From an uncultured Roseburia sp. (lineage in GTDB: Bacteria > Bacillota > Clostridia > Lachnospirales > Lachnospiraceae): 7,095 nt of DNA. The stretch's first letter is position 1. Each line of letters begins with the position of its first letter. Shown here piece by piece: positions 6,165 through 7,095 of the stretch. Location: assembly GCA_934358955.1 (NCBI GenBank), contig CAKRLC010000115.1, forward strand, positions 1-7,095, given 5' to 3'. A program made the position numbers and the translations under genes. The notes beneath the pieces were generated by a model. That model saw only the letters and a program-made list of their open reading frames with translations, did not search any database and had not been told where the DNA came from.

Positions 6165-7064
6165 TTAACCCTTTACACCTCCGAGTGTAATTCCTTTTAC
6201 AAAGTTTTTCTGAATGAATGGGTATACAATAATAATCGGTAAAATACCAAGCGCAGCCATTGCCATCCGCACTGTTCCGGAAGGGATCTGTGCCAGTCCC
6301 TCTCCTGCATTTGCAACACTGCTTGCATTCTGCGTCAGTGCCTGGATGTTTTGCATCATACGGTTCAACAGGTTCTGGATACTGTAGAGATCTGTTCTTT
6401 TTGTCAGATAAATATATCCATTATTCCAGTCATTCCAGTATGCAATGCCGGAAAACATGGCAACAGTCGTAATGATTGGCTTTGACAACGGAATGGCAAT
6501 TTTCCACATGGTCTGGAACTCGCTGGCTCCATCGATATAAGCAGCTTCCAAAATCTCATCCGGCACTCCTGTCACAAAATAACTCTTCATCAGAAGAACA
6601 TTAAAAGGACTCATTAGAAGTGAAGGAACTAACAACCCCCAGAATGTATCCTTGATATGAAAGAGTGTTGTATAATTAATGTAAGTCGGTACAAGTCCAC
6701 CATTAAACAACATCGTAAAGAATACCAGGAACGTCAGGATATTCCTGCCCGGAAGTCCTTTCTTGGAAAGTCCGTATGCCAGACAGGTTGTAAACATCAG
6801 ATTTAAAATAACACCTGTTACTGTCAGTACAATAGACATTCCAAACGCTTTCAATACCATGGAACTGCTGGCAGAAAAAATCCATTCATATGCATATAAA
6901 CTCCATTTTTCCGGAAAAAAGGAATATCCATTCTGTAATAATGTACTATTGTCTGTCATGGAAGAAATGAACATCAAAAGGATCGGGATAATTGCAAGCA
7001 ATGTCAGGATCGTCATAATCAGATGTCCAAAAAAGTTATAAATCTTGTCTTCTCTTGTTTTCAT
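6165..7064 (-). CDS. LplC/YtcP-type carbohydrate ABC transporter permease
   Basis: 299 residues, one inner permease subunit of a CUT1-type sugar importer; it normally forms a heterodimer with an LplB-type permease and works with an extracellular lipoprotein binding protein and an MsmX-like shared ATPase. Six membrane helices are visible near residues 15-35, 73-97, 108-128, 139-160, 196-212 and 266-286. The cytoplasmic EAA loop, EAAYIDGASEFQTMWKIAIP (173-192), which docks the ATPase, is intact with the conserved G179 and P192. The C-terminus GITLGGVKG is typical of the LplC branch. AGGAGG (7076-7071, minus) precedes the ATG by 6 bases. It is the last gene of an operon whose promoter and other members lie beyond the right edge; it converges on the YesM/YesN-type operon, its likely regulator. 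Substrate cannot be read from the sequence; family members import oligosaccharides or glycan fragments. Confidence 0.93.
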   Translation of the reverse strand: MKTREDKIYNFFGHLIMTILTLLAIIPILLMFISSMTDNSTLLQNGYSFFPEKWSLYAYEWIFSASSSMVLKAFGMSIVLTVTGVILNLMFTTCLAYGLSKKGLPGRNILTFLVFFTMLFNGGLVPTYINYTTLFHIKDTFWGLLVPSLLMSPFNVLLMKSYFVTGVPDEILEAAYIDGASEFQTMWKIAIPLSKPIITTVAMFSGIAYWNDWNNGYIYLTKRTDLYSIQNLLNRMMQNIQALTQNASSVANAGEGLAQIPSGTVRMAMAALGILPIIIVYPFIQKNFVKGITLGGVKG

Positions 7065-7074
7065 GTTATGCCTC

Positions 7075-7095
7075 CTAGATCAATGCACTGTCTTT
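7075..7095 (-). CDS. C-terminal tip of upstream gene, probably LplB-type permease partner
   Basis: The last 21 bases of the window, read on the minus strand, give KDSALI followed by TAG (7077-7075), the stop overlapping the Shine-Dalgarno site of the permease gene. LplB-type permeases are normally encoded just upstream of LplC-type ones and often end in a short acidic-to-hydrophobic tail of this sort. Six residues are too few to prove identity; another frame (ending in a TGA that overlaps the permease ATG) is also open here. Confidence 0.35.
   Translation of the reverse strand, partial: KDSALI

Noticed and set aside
6165..7064. Permease as part of the YesM/YesN-type transcript
   Set aside because: It is on the opposite strand and separated by a bidirectional terminator; any link is regulatory, not shared transcription.

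Overview
The window looks like a carbohydrate-sensing and uptake locus from a low-to-moderate GC Gram-positive, most likely a Clostridia/Lachnospiraceae-type gut anaerobe. This rests on the gene families (YesM/YesN-type two-component system, LplC-type sugar permease, GHKL/LytTR pair, a membrane-anchored glycosidase-like N-terminus), on strong AGGAGG-type Shine-Dalgarno sites, and on one TTG start. It is an inference from the sequence; no database search was possible.

Layout from left to right. (1) 1-248, minus strand: the first 82 codons of a membrane-anchored protein, probably the N-terminus of a family 3 glycoside hydrolase. It runs off the window edge. (2) 249-481: a 233-base AT-rich gap with its upstream control region, which holds direct repeats, two small dyads and a perfect match to the LytTR-type binding consensus. 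(3) 482-2516, minus strand: a tightly packed operon of a LytTR response regulator followed, after one base, by a polytopic AgrC-like GHKL histidine kinase. (4) 2517-2782: the divergent control region, with a good vegetative promoter for the rightward operon. (5) 2783-6120, plus strand: a YesM-type sensor kinase and a YesN-type AraC-domain response regulator, 23 bases apart. (6) 6121-6164: a long A/T-flanked hairpin that can terminate transcription from both sides. (7) 6165-7064, minus strand: an LplC-type carbohydrate ABC permease, preceded by what is probably the last six codons of its partner permease.

How they may work together: YesM/YesN-type systems commonly sense extracellular sugars or the state of a binding protein and activate an adjacent LplABC-type importer; here the importer operon points toward the regulators and shares their terminator. 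The LytTR system points toward the glycosidase-like gene and may regulate it, since a consensus half-site sits upstream of both that gene and the regulator itself. No autoinducer peptide, AgrB-like processing protein or dedicated exporter is visible beside the LytTR pair. The LytTR operon is visibly richer in GC than the genes around it.

I found no RNA gene, CRISPR array, insertion sequence or prophage signal. Most of the region fits known families. The most useful points are a corrected start for the YesM-type kinase, the regulatory repeats upstream of the left-hand gene, and the pairing of two unrelated two-component systems back to back.
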